The notes: generated by a model not told the origin, from the letters alone. 64,000 bases of DNA from UMGS1696 sp964621755 (GCA_964621755.1 CAZUPI010000008.1:1-64000); one strand, 5' to 3'. Shown: positions 25,680 through 34,315, numbered from the stretch's first letter. Program-made: numbers and translations.

Positions 25680-25708
25680 TTGACTTCTTGACGAATGGAT
25701 GTTATACT
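25680..25708 (+). promoter_or_regulatory. Promoter of the GH4 gene
   Basis: TTGACT (25680-25685) and TATACT (25703-25708), spacing 17 nt. Confidence 0.75.
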
Positions 25709-25763
25709 ACAGCCAAGCCAATCAATCCCAAGTCAACCCAAAAACAAAAGAAAGGACAAAATT

Positions 25764-27101
25764 ATGCCAAAGAAAATTGTATTTATCGGCTCCGGAAGTC
25801 TTGTATTTACGCGCAATCTTGTGCGTGACCTCCTGACATTTGAGGCCTTCCGCGATGCAGAAATCGCCCTCGTCGACATCAACGAAACCAATCTTGCACT
25901 GTCAAAAAAGGCGGTCGACGGAATTGTGTCCGCCGGAAAATACCCCGCAAAGGTTATCGCAACCACCAATCGCCGCGAGGCGCTTGAGGGCGCCGACGGT
26001 GTTGTCACCACCATCGCGGTTGGAGAAAACCAGGATTTTTACAACGATGTTGCTATTCCATCTTCTTATGGTCTGTCAATCAATGTCGGAGATACGCGCG
26101 GGCCGTCCGCGGTGTTCCGTTTCCTCCGCACGCTGCCTCCGATGCTTGATATTCTGCACGATATGGAAGAACTGTGCCCACGCGCGCTGTGGCTCAACTA
26201 TACGAACCCAATGGCGATGATTTGCCGTGCGCTGCAGGGAAGTACGGATAAAGTCACAATCAGCGGTCTCTGTCACTCGGTGCAGGGGACTGCATCCATG
26301 CTGTGCCGATTCATTGGGGCTCCGGAAAACGAGGTCAACTATGTCTGCGCCGGAATCAACCATCAGGCACACTACATCAAATTCGAATGGAACGGCGAGG
26401 ACGCCATCCCGCTCATCCGTAAGGCGATACTGGAACGTCCAGAGGTTTACAATGAAGAACAGGTCAGAAACGAGATGTTCCTGCATCTCGGATATTATGT
26501 GACCGAATCCAGCGGACACAACAGCGAGTATGTATGGTGGTTCCGGAAGAGACCTGACCTCCTCGAAAAATACTGCACACACGGCACAGGCTGGAATCCA
26601 GGCGTGGACTGCCTTATGTGGAAAAAAGCGTCGCGCAACGAGACGACTGAGGAACGCCACATTCGCGAGTTCGGCAACTTTGATGCTGAAAAATTCCCGC
26701 TCGACCGCGGACACGAATATGCGGCGTACATTTTCAACGCTGTGTTCGGCGACAACGAAATGTTTCATTTCAATGGCAACGTGCGCAACTTCGGACTTAT
26801 CGACAACCTGCCGTACGGATGCTGTGTGGAGGTTCCGGTTCTCGCGTCCAAACGCGGGCTTGAGCCTATCCATGTCGGCGCACTTCCAGCGCAGCTCGCA
26901 ACGCTCAACACGCTGTCGGCAAACTGTGAGGAACTTGCGGTCGAGGGCGCACTTGAAGGAGATCCACGCAAAATTTACTGGTCCTGTTTGTACGACCCGC
27001 TGACTGCAACTGCTTGTTCCATGGCAGAGGTGGAAGAAATGGTGCGGAAGCTGTTTGAGGCAAACCGCGACTGGCTGCCGAATTTCAAGCATTTTAACTA
27101 A
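25764..27101 (+). CDS. GH4 family glycosidase (alpha-galactosidase type)
   Basis: NAD- and Mn-dependent glycosidase of family 4, 445 residues. The dinucleotide fold begins FIGSGSLVFTRNLVRDLL, and the metal-site stretch LNYTNPMAM is followed by the CHSVQGT segment that marks the alpha-galactosidase (MelA-like) branch rather than 6-phospho-glucosidases. AGINHQAHY completes the active site. The start ATG 25764 has AAAGGA upstream; in-frame codons back to 25695 lie over the promoter. Cytoplasmic. It is divergent from the GH92 mannosidase, suggesting joint use of a galactose- and mannose-containing glycan. Confidence 0.93.
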   Translation: MPKKIVFIGSGSLVFTRNLVRDLLTFEAFRDAEIALVDINETNLALSKKAVDGIVSAGKYPAKVIATTNRREALEGADGVVTTIAVGENQDFYNDVAIPSSYGLSINVGDTRGPSAVFRFLRTLPPMLDILHDMEELCPRALWLNYTNPMAMICRALQGSTDKVTISGLCHSVQGTASMLCRFIGAPENEVNYVCAGINHQAHYIKFEWNGEDAIPLIRKAILERPEVYNEEQVRNEMFLHLGYYVTESSGHNSEYVWWFRKRPDLLEKYCTHGTGWNPGVDCLMWKKASRNETTEERHIREFGNFDAEKFPLDRGHEYAAYIFNAVFGDNEMFHFNGNVRNFGLIDNLPYGCCVEVPVLASKRGLEPIHVGALPAQLATLNTLSANCEELAVEGALEGDPRKIYWSCLYDPLTATACSMAEVEEMVRKLFEANRDWLPNFKHFN

Positions 27102-27152
27102 AACAATATGGGATTCTATTAACATACAAAAACCAAGCGCAAAATATTATAA

Positions 27153-27248
27153 ACATATCCTGTTACAGTAGCAGCTCAGACCTTCGACTTGAGCGTAATC
27201 GCAGCGGTTGTTTTCCTCGCTGGCTTCACAGCATCTAAGAAACATTAA
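27153..27248 (+). pseudogene. Orphan C-terminal membrane-anchor fragment
   Basis: Between two stops the plus strand reads AAQTFDLSVIAAVVFLAG followed by FTASKKH and a stop. This is the shape of the C-terminal tail of clostridial surface proteins: a short polar stretch, one hydrophobic helix, then a basic end. No start codon or upstream domain is present. It is probably what is left of a deleted surface-protein gene, though a chance match is possible for so short a piece. Confidence 0.45.
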
Positions 27249-27261
27249 TTACAAAAGAATC

Positions 27262-27298
27262 TACAAAAGAGCCCATGAATTCCATGGACTCTTTTGTA
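27262..27298. terminator. Hairpin terminator before rpsF
   Basis: TACAAAAGAG-CCATG / CATGG-CTCTTTTGTA, 15 of 16 pairs around AATTC. It would end transcription of the GH4 gene or of the lost gene at 27.15-27.25 kb. Confidence 0.7.
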
Positions 27299-27364
27299 CA
27301 CCCTATTTTCGCAAGGGGAACGTATGAATTATGAATATTGCCGTGACAAAATTTTATAAACATA

Positions 27365-27393
27365 TTGACAAAACTCCCATAATGTGATATAAT
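27365..27393 (+). promoter_or_regulatory. Promoter of rpsF-ssb-rpsR
   Basis: TTGACA (27365-27370) and TATAAT (27388-27393), spacing 17 nt; exact consensus. Confidence 0.9.
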
Positions 27394-27400
27394 ACTTCAT

Positions 27401-27460
27401 TGAACGGGTAAAAATTCTGCCCGTCTCTCTGCTGTCGAAAATATAATAGTCGACGGCCTA
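27401..27460 (+). promoter_or_regulatory. Structured leader of rpsF, possible S6:S18 site
   Basis: Two stems follow the promoter: ACGGG/CCCGT (27404-27424) and GCTGTCGA/TCGACGGC (27431-27457), eight pairs including one G-U, with an 11-nt loop. Bacterial rpsF leaders often bind the S6:S18 complex through a CCG-containing bulge, and CCG occurs at 27421-27423. I cannot confirm the match to that motif by eye. Confidence 0.4.
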
Positions 27461-27488
27461 CAAAGTCCATAGGGAGGTATAAAACAAC

Positions 27489-27827
27489 ATGGAAAAGATT
27501 GTTAATTCTTACGAAACCCTTTTTGTTATTGACCCCGACCTTACCGAAGAAGCTAACAAGGCGCTTGTTGAGAAGTTCAAGAAACTCATCACAGACAACG
27601 GGGAAGTTAGCGAAGTAAACGAATGGGGAAAGCGTAAGCTTGCATATCCCATCAATGATAAGACCGAGGGTTATTACGTTCTGATTAACTTCAAGAGCGA
27701 AAGCAAACTGCCGATTGAACTCGAGAGAATTTTCGGCATTACTGAAGGAATTCTTCGTTCTATCGTAATTCGTCACGAAGAAAAGAAGGCATCCACTCCT
27801 GCTAAGTCCGAAAAGGCTGAAGCATAA
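27489..27827 (+). CDS. rpsF: 30S ribosomal protein S6
   Basis: 112 residues. The family start NSYETLFVIDPDLTEE and the central WGKRKLAYPINDKTEGYYVLINF are typical. ATG 27489 follows GGGAGG. First gene of the conserved rpsF-ssb-rpsR operon. The acidic/lysine-rich tail after residue 97 is a common clostridial extension. Confidence 0.97.
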   Translation: MEKIVNSYETLFVIDPDLTEEANKALVEKFKKLITDNGEVSEVNEWGKRKLAYPINDKTEGYYVLINFKSESKLPIELERIFGITEGILRSIVIRHEEKKASTPAKSEKAEA

Positions 27828-27858
27828 CCGATTGGCCTTTTTTAAGAGGAGAAAAAAT

Positions 27859-28395
27859 ATGGCAAACTTCAACTTCAATAAAGTCATACTTGGCGGCCGC
27901 CTTACAGCTGACCCTGAGTTGAAGACAACCCCGTCCGGTATTTCTGTGACCTCCTTCACTGTTGCTGTAAACAGACGTTTTGGCAGCAAGAACGGTGAAG
28001 AAGCACAGGCAGACTTTTTCAACGTAACAGCATGGAGACAAACTGCTGAATTCATCACGCGATACTTCCGCAAGGCAAGTTCTATTTGCGTAGTGGGTTC
28101 AATTCAGACCAGAACATGGATTGACCAAAATGGTCAGAAGCGGTTTGCCACCGAAATCGTAGCGGATGAAGCGTACTTTGTAGATGCAAAGAGCGAGAGC
28201 CCGATTGCCGTACAGCAAGCAGCAGCATCCTATGCTGCTAATGCAGGATATGGTACAGGCGGACAGGCGTCTTCGTATATGCCCGAAGGGTACGGTTCAT
28301 TTGGTAATGCGCCCCAAGCTTCGAACGGTTCCTTCCAGAACCAGTCCGCACCTAAATTTGAAGATATTTCAGACGACGAAGAATTACCGTTCTAA
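27859..28395 (+). CDS. ssb: Single-stranded DNA-binding protein
   Basis: 178 residues: OB-fold domain at about 1-110 (NKVILGGRLTADPEL, FFNVTAWRQTAEF, VGSIQTRTW), a glycine/glutamine/serine-rich linker, and the acidic tip ending DDEELPF that docks replication partners. The start ATG 27859 has GAGGAG upstream; the open frame extends nine codons further without a site. Lies between rpsF and rpsR as usual. Confidence 0.96.
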   Translation: MANFNFNKVILGGRLTADPELKTTPSGISVTSFTVAVNRRFGSKNGEEAQADFFNVTAWRQTAEFITRYFRKASSICVVGSIQTRTWIDQNGQKRFATEIVADEAYFVDAKSESPIAVQQAAASYAANAGYGTGGQASSYMPEGYGSFGNAPQASNGSFQNQSAPKFEDISDDEELPF

Positions 28396-28432
28396 TGTAA
28401 TTCGTATAATTTAACAGGAGGCTTTCATAAGC

Positions 28433-28744
28433 ATGGATACAGAAAAAACGGAAGTTGTTGCAGAAAAAACTGCAGCCGCCAATACAGAGAGAACAGAAGC
28501 TGCTCCCCAGAGAATGGCTCAGCGTCCCAATAGAAATAGAAGAAAAAAAGTATGTGCGTTCTGCGCAGACAATATTGATTATATCGACTACAAGGATGTT
28601 CAGGGACTGAGAAAGTTTGTGTCCGAAAGAGCAAAAATCCTTCCCAGAAGAATCTCCGGCACTTGCGCAAAGCACCAGAGACAGCTCACCACAGCTATCA
28701 AGCGCGCTCGCATCGTCGCTCTTCTCCCCTATATTTCTGACTAA
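28433..28744 (+). CDS. rpsR: 30S ribosomal protein S18
   Basis: 103 residues. The S18 core starts near residue 33 (RRKKVCAFCADN...) and continues with IDYKDVQGLRKFVSERAKILPRR in two parts and the RNA-binding TAIKRARIVALLPY. The N-terminal 30 residues, rich in T, E and A, are an extension. The CxxC-type knuckle suggests the zinc-binding form, although only the first pair is obvious. ATG 28433 follows AGGAGG. A strong terminator follows. Confidence 0.96.
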   Translation: MDTEKTEVVAEKTAAANTERTEAAPQRMAQRPNRNRRKKVCAFCADNIDYIDYKDVQGLRKFVSERAKILPRRISGTCAKHQRQLTTAIKRARIVALLPYISD

Positions 28745-28762
28745 GTTCATACGAGAACAAAT

Positions 28763-28801
28763 AAAATCCTGCATGCGTGTGCATGTGGGATTTTTATTTT
28801 T
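28763..28801 (+). terminator. Terminator of rpsF-ssb-rpsR
   Basis: AATCCTGCATGC-GTGT-GCATGTGGGATT, 12 bp with two G-U pairs, followed by TTTATTTTTTT. Confidence 0.9.
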
Positions 28802-28834
28802 TTAAGAAAAATATGAAATATTTAAAATAAAGTG

Positions 28835-28863
28835 TTGAAATATATTGCGTACGGCTATATAAT
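28835..28863 (+). promoter_or_regulatory. Promoter of the nitroreductase gene
   Basis: TTGAAA (28835-28840) and TATAAT (28858-28863), spacing 17 nt. Confidence 0.7.
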
Positions 28864-28981
28864 AATGTAGAAAACGAGTGTTTGAAGTTCTCTTCGGAAA
28901 AACTTTATGCATAAAAGAAATGAGATTCACGTGTGACTCTCTTCGTTCGTACATCAATTCATTTATGAAAAGGAAAAAGGT

Positions 28982-29558
28982 ATGATACGTGATATAGTAA
29001 TCGAATCCAGAAGCTATCGCAGCTTTGATGAATCAAGGAAAATCGGCGAACCGGATCTGCAAGACTTAATTGATACCGCTCGCCTTTGTCCAAGCGCTGT
29101 AAACCGTCAGCCGCTGAAGTACCGTCTTGTATTTGAGCCGGATGAAGTGGAAACTGTGGTGGAGAATACCGCGTGGGCAGGTGCGCTCAAAGATAGAAAA
29201 TTCCCGCCGGACGGTCACCATCCTTCCGCCTTTATCGTNNNNNNNNNNCACCAAAATATGCGAAAACCCAGACTTTTGTAAGATTGACGTTGGCATTGCC
29301 GCACAGACCATCCTGCTTCAGGCAGCGGAAGCTGGATACGGTGGATGTATGATCGGTGCGTTTAATCCCGATACCATTGCGGAAAAGCTGCGCCTTTCCA
29401 AAAAAAATGTGCCTGTTCTCCTCATTGCGCTGGGAGTTCCGGACGAAACGGTCCTCATTTGTAATACCGACGCTTCGGGAAATACCACATATTTCCGCGA
29501 TAAGGCTAACGTCCACTTTGTTCCCAAGCGCGCACTTGAAGACGTCATTATTGAGTGA
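28982..29558 (+). CDS. Nitroreductase family protein, interrupted by an assembly gap
   Basis: FMN-dependent nitroreductase-like oxidoreductase. The N-terminal part up to residue 85 (ESRSYRSFDESRKI, LCPSAVNRQPLKYRLVF) and the C-terminal part (DVGIAAQTILLQAAEAGYGG, RDKANVHFVPKRALEDVI) are each intact, but ten N separate them and the two parts are in different frames. For the frames to join, the true number of missing bases must be a multiple of three, so the gap is not really 10 nt. It is an assembly artefact rather than a mutation. About 190 residues in all. The next gene overlaps its stop codon by one base. Confidence 0.88.
29239..29248. other. Assembly gap (ten N)
   Basis: Ten ambiguous bases inside the nitroreductase gene. 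Frame continuity on the two sides implies that the real length is a multiple of three, most simply 9 or 12. Confidence 0.95.
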
Positions 29559-30109
29559 TGTACGTTTTTCTATCCTTACTGCTGACGGCAGTTTTCATTT
29601 GCTTGACCGTTGCCGGAGAAACCAAACGCTTAAAAGTGCGGCCTCGGGTACTGTTTGGCGTCAATTTTGCCTTCGCTGTAGGCGGTCTGCTTACCGTTTG
29701 TATCACATACTTAATTGCACGGTCGCAGATTTACGGCGGCAGTTTTGACGAGGCGTTTACGGAATGGGCGTGGGATATGTTCGCTGTCTATTTCCAAATC
29801 TCGCTTCCCGTGCTCGCCGTGCTTGTTGTGATTGCCGCAGTGTCGTTTCTGGTCGCGGTATTTGACCCCAAACAGCGTGCCGGTATGCCGATGAAGCTGC
29901 GCCTATCTGTGACCATTGTGTTTTCTGTCGTGATGCTCATGCTTGCCCCGATGTACTCATTTATGACCGTCAACGACAACGTGCCGATTGACGTGTACGT
30001 TCTCGCGACCGGAGTGGGGGAGGCTTTCCTCATGCGCGCGCCGGTTCTCATCGAATATGGGATGAGAGTTGCGGCACAGAAACATGAATTCCATGTGACG
30101 AGCGTGTGA
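29558..30109 (+). CDS. Membrane protein of unknown function
   Basis: 183 residues with five hydrophobic segments (about 1-20, 29-53, 72-103, 116-137 and 142-165). I recognise no family motif. Its ATG overlaps the nitroreductase stop as TGATG, so the two are translated together and may be functionally linked, for example as a membrane partner of the flavoprotein. Confidence 0.7.
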   Translation: MYVFLSLLLTAVFICLTVAGETKRLKVRPRVLFGVNFAFAVGGLLTVCITYLIARSQIYGGSFDEAFTEWAWDMFAVYFQISLPVLAVLVVIAAVSFLVAVFDPKQRAGMPMKLRLSVTIVFSVVMLMLAPMYSFMTVNDNVPIDVYVLATGVGEAFLMRAPVLIEYGMRVAAQKHEFHVTSV

Positions 30110-30157
30110 TAAATATCTATTATCAAGATGAAAGATGCGATACCGCCAGTTTTTCTA

Positions 30158-30186
30158 TTGAAAAGATGCTTTTTTTGTGATAAAAT
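30158..30186 (+). promoter_or_regulatory. Promoter upstream of the surface-protein gene
   Basis: TTGAAA (30158-30163) and TAAAAT (30181-30186), spacing 17 nt. Confidence 0.6.
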
Positions 30187-30247
30187 ATCCAAAGAGAGTG
30201 TGTTTATTTTATTGATTCCCAACCCATCAGAAAGGCTATAAATAAAA

Positions 30248-31183
30248 ATGAAACAAGTGCGACGCAAATTAACCTCGTTCCTCCTGATTCTTAGCACAGT
30301 TTTTACAGTGTGCGCCGTTATTTTACCGCATCACGCTGGTGCAGCTGACGTGATTAAGAACACTGTGAATATCGCTATTGCCAATAAAAACGAACGCGGG
30401 GCAGGATATGACTGGGCTAACCGTACCGACACGCTCACACTGTCCGGTCTGTATATTGATACTGAAGACTCTTATGGTTTGAGGCTCCCCGACAATTGTA
30501 CGGTTGTCCTTCAAGGGAATAACTATATCAAAGCGGCAAAGTACGGTGTTTCTTGTGCCGGTACAGTTGTTATCAAAGGAAGCGGAACCCTTACCATTGA
30601 AGCGGGAGAGATTGGCTTTTACCTGATTTCGCAGGATGCCACCCATAAAATACGCCTTATCGACGGTACATACGAGATTAAGGCGGGGACTTACGGTGTG
30701 TACAGCGAATATGCGGATTTTTCATTTGTCGGCAAGACAATGAATATTGAAATGACAGGGGACGCGCCCGCCATTCTCGGACGCCGTGTGAACCTTATGG
30801 GCGGTACGTTTACCGCAAATTCGTCAGTGGAAGCAACGCATGAGCTGATAGTTGAGGGCGTGAACCTTAACATTGCTTCTGTCAATCCTGCGTTTGCAGC
30901 GAAAATCCTGACGATAAAAGATGTTGCGCTGACCGCAAACGGTGCGGCGATCGAAGAGTATAACGGGGAAACGTCCGTTGTTGGAAAATCGACCGCGAAA
31001 AATACGAGAAACAGCGTTATATTCGGTGAAAGCGTTCCCGGATTTGTGGACTATATCTGCCTTGGCGTTTTAATTGTCGGGGTTGCAGCCGGAATTTTTG
31101 GACCGGCAATGGTGCGCAAAAAGAAGAGAAAAGAGCTTTATGAGCGTCTTGCGCGGGAAGGATACGACGTACCACAGGATTAA
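30248..31183 (+). CDS. Surface protein with beta-strand repeats and a C-terminal anchor
   Basis: 311 residues: signal peptide (about 1-32, basic start, hydrophobic core, AGA cleavage), then about 220 residues of short alternating strands (VVLQGNNYIKAAKYGVSCAG, VVIKGSGTLTIEAG, IRLIDGTYEIKAGTYGVYSE) suggesting a right-handed beta-helix like those in carbohydrate-binding or adhesion proteins. A membrane helix at about 270-290 and the basic tail RKKKRKELYERL keep it in the membrane with the beta-domain outside. Function unknown. The serine dehydratase gene follows after 9 nt. Confidence 0.7.
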   Translation: MKQVRRKLTSFLLILSTVFTVCAVILPHHAGAADVIKNTVNIAIANKNERGAGYDWANRTDTLTLSGLYIDTEDSYGLRLPDNCTVVLQGNNYIKAAKYGVSCAGTVVIKGSGTLTIEAGEIGFYLISQDATHKIRLIDGTYEIKAGTYGVYSEYADFSFVGKTMNIEMTGDAPAILGRRVNLMGGTFTANSSVEATHELIVEGVNLNIASVNPAFAAKILTIKDVALTANGAAIEEYNGETSVVGKSTAKNTRNSVIFGESVPGFVDYICLGVLIVGVAAGIFGPAMVRKKKRKELYERLAREGYDVPQD

Positions 31184-31192
31184 TGAATAGCT

Positions 31193-32395
31193 ATGAAATC
31201 GATACGTGATATATACAAAATCGGACATGGACCGTCCAGTTCTCACACTATGGGACCGCAGAAAGCCGCAGCGATTTTTAAAAATGAGAATCCGGACGCT
31301 GCAAGGTATAAAGCAATTTTATACGGTTCGCTTGCCGAAACCGGTCGCGGGCACCGGACGGACACCGCGATAATCGAAACATTTGAGCCAAAGCAGTGTG
31401 AGGTGGTATTCAACACTGACCGCACAATACCACTCCCGCATGAGAACACGCTTGAGTTATTTGCTTACGACGACCAGGGGGCAGAGACGGCGAAGATGCG
31501 TGTGATGTCGGTCGGCGGCGGAGATATCAAAATCGAGGGACGGTCGGAATATGATTTACCCGAGGTTTACGCTGAGTCGACTTACAGTGAGATTGCCGAG
31601 TATTGCAAAGACCGGAACATCCGTCTGTCTGACTACGTTTTTGAGCATGAGGGAGACGAAATAAAGGCATTCCTGCTTGATATTTGGAATGCCATGAACG
31701 CATCTATCCGCGAGGGGCTTACAAAGCGTGGAATTTTACCGGGCGGTTTGGAGGTTGAGCGAAAGGCACAGTATCTTTACAACCAGCGCCACATTGATGA
31801 GTCCGCGAGTACGCGGGAAAATCGGATTGTGTGTGCGTACGCTTTTGCCGCAAGCGAGCAGAACGCCGACTGTGGAGTCATTGTGACGGCTCCAACGTGC
31901 GGTGCGTGTAGCGTCCTCCCGTCTGTTCTGCGGTATATGCAGGAACAGAAGGGATTTTCGGATGAGCAGATAGTCAAAGCTCTGGCGGCAGGGGGGCTTA
32001 TCGGAAACATCGTCAAGGAAAACGCTTCGATATCGGGAGCGGAATGCGGCTGTCAGGCGGAAATCGGAACAGCTTGTTCGATGGCGGCAGCGGCGTTATG
32101 TGAGCTTCATGAGATGTCGCTTGACCAGATTGAATATGCGGCGGAGGTTGCGCTCGAGCATCACCTTGGGCTGACCTGCGACCCGATTTGCGGACTTGTG
32201 CAGATACCATGTATTGAGCGAAACGCAGTCGCGGCAATGCGTGCAATAAATGCGCTCAGTCTTGCAAATTTCCTATCAGAGACGCGAAAAATTTCATTTG
32301 ACATGGTAGTACGCACGATGTACGAAACCGGACGAGACATCAATTTCCGTTACCGCGAAACCTCAGCCGGCGGATTAGCGAAAGTGTACCGATAA
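31193..32395 (+). CDS. L-serine ammonia-lyase, iron-sulphur-dependent, single chain
   Basis: Deaminates L-serine to pyruvate and ammonia. The 400 residues join the beta domain (about 1-130, with GHGPSSSHTMGPQKA) and alpha domain (about 140-400) that are separate subunits in many Firmicutes. Cysteines for the 4Fe-4S cluster are in APTCGACSVLP, GAECGCQAEIG and CDPICGLVQIPC. The cluster is oxygen-labile, in line with anaerobic life. The ATG at 31193 has no strong RBS and may rely on coupling to the gene upstream. Confidence 0.94.
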   Translation: MKSIRDIYKIGHGPSSSHTMGPQKAAAIFKNENPDAARYKAILYGSLAETGRGHRTDTAIIETFEPKQCEVVFNTDRTIPLPHENTLELFAYDDQGAETAKMRVMSVGGGDIKIEGRSEYDLPEVYAESTYSEIAEYCKDRNIRLSDYVFEHEGDEIKAFLLDIWNAMNASIREGLTKRGILPGGLEVERKAQYLYNQRHIDESASTRENRIVCAYAFAASEQNADCGVIVTAPTCGACSVLPSVLRYMQEQKGFSDEQIVKALAAGGLIGNIVKENASISGAECGCQAEIGTACSMAAAALCELHEMSLDQIEYAAEVALEHHLGLTCDPICGLVQIPCIERNAVAAMRAINALSLANFLSETRKISFDMVVRTMYETGRDINFRYRETSAGGLAKVYR

Positions 32396-32411
32396 ATGAG
32401 TGAGGTTAGTT

Positions 32412-32446
32412 TTAGGGGGACACTTTGGGAAAAAGTGTCCCCCTAA
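32412..32446. terminator. Hairpin after serine dehydratase (family member)
   Basis: TTAGGGGGACACTTT-GGGAA-AAAGTGTCCCCCTAA, perfect 15-bp arms with the flank GGTTAGTT. It lies 17 nt after the stop codon. Confidence 0.75.
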
Positions 32447-32542
32447 CTCTCTTTATAACTTTTTAATCCATGGTGTGGATTCTATTTTATCAACTGGGAT
32501 GAACAAAAATTAGTATAACATTTGACTTTGTAGGAGTTTTTT

Positions 32543-34282
32543 ATGATTAGACGAATATTGAAGCTGGCGCGACCATGGTATGGGTCCATGGCAATTACGA
32601 TTATTTCACTCGTTATCGCATCTGCCTTGAGCTTTGTTACGCCGGAAGCTGTGCGGCGTTTGACTGCGCTTCTCAGCGAGCCGGAAAAGCTGAGCGGAAA
32701 AATCCTTATCACTTATGTTGTGGTTATGACTGCTGCATATCTGCTTCGCGCCCTGTTCCGCTTTCTTTCAATGTGGCAGGCACATGTTGCCGCTTGGAAT
32801 TTTGTTGGAAATCTTACGGCGCGCTGTTTCGATAAGCTAGAATCTCTCTCCATGCGATACTATTCTAACAAGCAGACCGGCGAAATCATGTCTCGCATGC
32901 TTAATGATACACGCCAGCTTGAAACGCTAATCGCGCACTCGGTACCGGATATGCTCACGAATGTCATGATGATTGTGGGCGTATGTATCATGATTTTTAT
33001 GATTGAGCCGTGGCTTGCGCTATATACGATGATTCCCGTTCCTTTTATTATTATCCTGTCGCGCCTGTTTGTCACGAAGGTTTCACCGCTGTTTAAAATA
33101 AACCAGGAAGTTTTCGCGGAATTGAATGCCGTGTCGCAGGACAGAATTGTGGGAATGAAGGAAATCCAGTCCTTTGGTAAGGAAAAAGCGGAGTCTTTAC
33201 GAATGAAGGACTACTGCAAAAAGTATTCCTTTGTAAATGTTCGCGCCAATTTCTACAGTGCGATGTATCACCCGGCGGTTGAGTTCATGACTTCTATTGG
33301 AACGGTTATCGTCATGGGTATCGGCGGCGTTTACGCGATGAAAGGGAGCATGTCGACAGCGGACATTGTTGGATTTTTTATGTATCTGTCCCTTTTCTAC
33401 AGCCCGTTGTCCGTGGTCGCGCGCCTTGCGGAGGATATTCAGGTTGCAAACGCTTGTTCCGGACGTGTGCTGGAGCTGCTGGACACCGAAAGTGAAATTA
33501 AAGAGGACGAAAACGCGGTCACAATTCCGCACGGTGCGGGAGAGGTTGTGTTCGATAAGGTGAAGTTTGGTTACGACAGCGAACATATCGTGATTAGTGA
33601 TATTTCGTTTACTGCAAAGCCCGGGCAAATGATTGCACTTGTTGGTGCTACCGGTGTTGGAAAAACGACAATTGTGTCCCTTCTCGAACGCTTCTATGAC
33701 CCTACTTCAGGGCAAATTCTTCTTGATGGTTACGATACACGTCATGCGACCCTCAGCTCTCTGCGTGACAATGTGTCAATTGTTTTGCAGGACGTGTTCC
33801 TGTTTAACGGGACGATTTACGACAACATCGCGTATGGGATTGAAAATGCCAGTGAAGAAAAGGTATACGAGGCGGCGCGCATTGCGTGTGCGGATGAGTT
33901 CATTCGCGCGATGCCGGATGGGTATCGCACACTCATCGGGGAACGCGGCGTACGCTTGTCAGGTGGACAGAAACAGAGACTCGCCATTGCCAGAGCAGTA
34001 CTCCGCAACACGCCGGTACTGATTCTGGATGAAGCAACATCTGCAGTGGACAACGAAACCGAAGCGGAAATCCAGCGTGCCATCGAAAACCTCACGGGAC
34101 GTCACACGTTGATAGTGATTGCGCACAGACTGTCGACAGTCATGAAGGCAGACAACATCATTGTGCTTAAGGACGGCAGAATAGCCGAGCAGGGAACACA
34201 CGGGGAGCTGCTCGAAAAATGTGGAATCTACGCTGGCATGTGCGGGATTCATCAAACCGATGGGCTAATTAAGGTGGAGTAA
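32543..34282 (+). CDS. ABC exporter, fused membrane and ATPase domains
   Basis: 579 residues forming a half-transporter that works as a dimer. Six membrane segments occupy residues 15-300. The ATPase domain starts at about 335 and holds Walker A (GATGVGKTT), signature LSGGQKQR, Walker B followed by the catalytic glutamate (LILDEATSA) and the H-loop (VIAHRLST); all are intact, unlike the ATPase at 9.7 kb. Substrate unknown (multidrug, lipid or peptide). ATG 32543 follows TAGGAG. Single gene. Confidence 0.95.
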   Translation: MIRRILKLARPWYGSMAITIISLVIASALSFVTPEAVRRLTALLSEPEKLSGKILITYVVVMTAAYLLRALFRFLSMWQAHVAAWNFVGNLTARCFDKLESLSMRYYSNKQTGEIMSRMLNDTRQLETLIAHSVPDMLTNVMMIVGVCIMIFMIEPWLALYTMIPVPFIIILSRLFVTKVSPLFKINQEVFAELNAVSQDRIVGMKEIQSFGKEKAESLRMKDYCKKYSFVNVRANFYSAMYHPAVEFMTSIGTVIVMGIGGVYAMKGSMSTADIVGFFMYLSLFYSPLSVVARLAEDIQVANACSGRVLELLDTESEIKEDENAVTIPHGAGEVVFDKVKFGYDSEHIVISDISFTAKPGQMIALVGATGVGKTTIVSLLERFYDPTSGQILLDGYDTRHATLSSLRDNVSIVLQDVFLFNGTIYDNIAYGIENASEEKVYEAARIACADEFIRAMPDGYRTLIGERGVRLSGGQKQRLAIARAVLRNTPVLILDEATSAVDNETEAEIQRAIENLTGRHTLIVIAHRLSTVMKADNIIVLKDGRIAEQGTHGELLEKCGIYAGMCGIHQTDGLIKVE

Positions 34283-34315
34283 ATCACATCCTATGTTCCA
34301 GATTGAAAAATTTAA

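Larger units (their letters stand above)
27102..27488. other. Intergenic region GH4 / rpsF
   Basis: Contains a readable fragment of a surface-protein tail (27153-27248), a hairpin terminator (27262-27298), the rpsF promoter (27365-27393) and a structured rpsF leader. Confidence 0.7.

Noticed and set aside
26076..27125. A 349-codon minus-strand frame within the GH4 gene
   Set aside because: Shadow of the GH4 coding sequence; no RBS and no recognisable domain.
29127..29558. The second half of the nitroreductase as a separate gene
   Set aside because: It begins within the first half in another frame and runs through the N gap; the protein pattern shows one nitroreductase split by the gap.
32543..34282. 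The intact ABC exporter as partner of the degenerate ATPase at 9.7 kb
   Set aside because: The exporter carries its own ATPase domain, lies 22 kb away and belongs to a different ABC subfamily.
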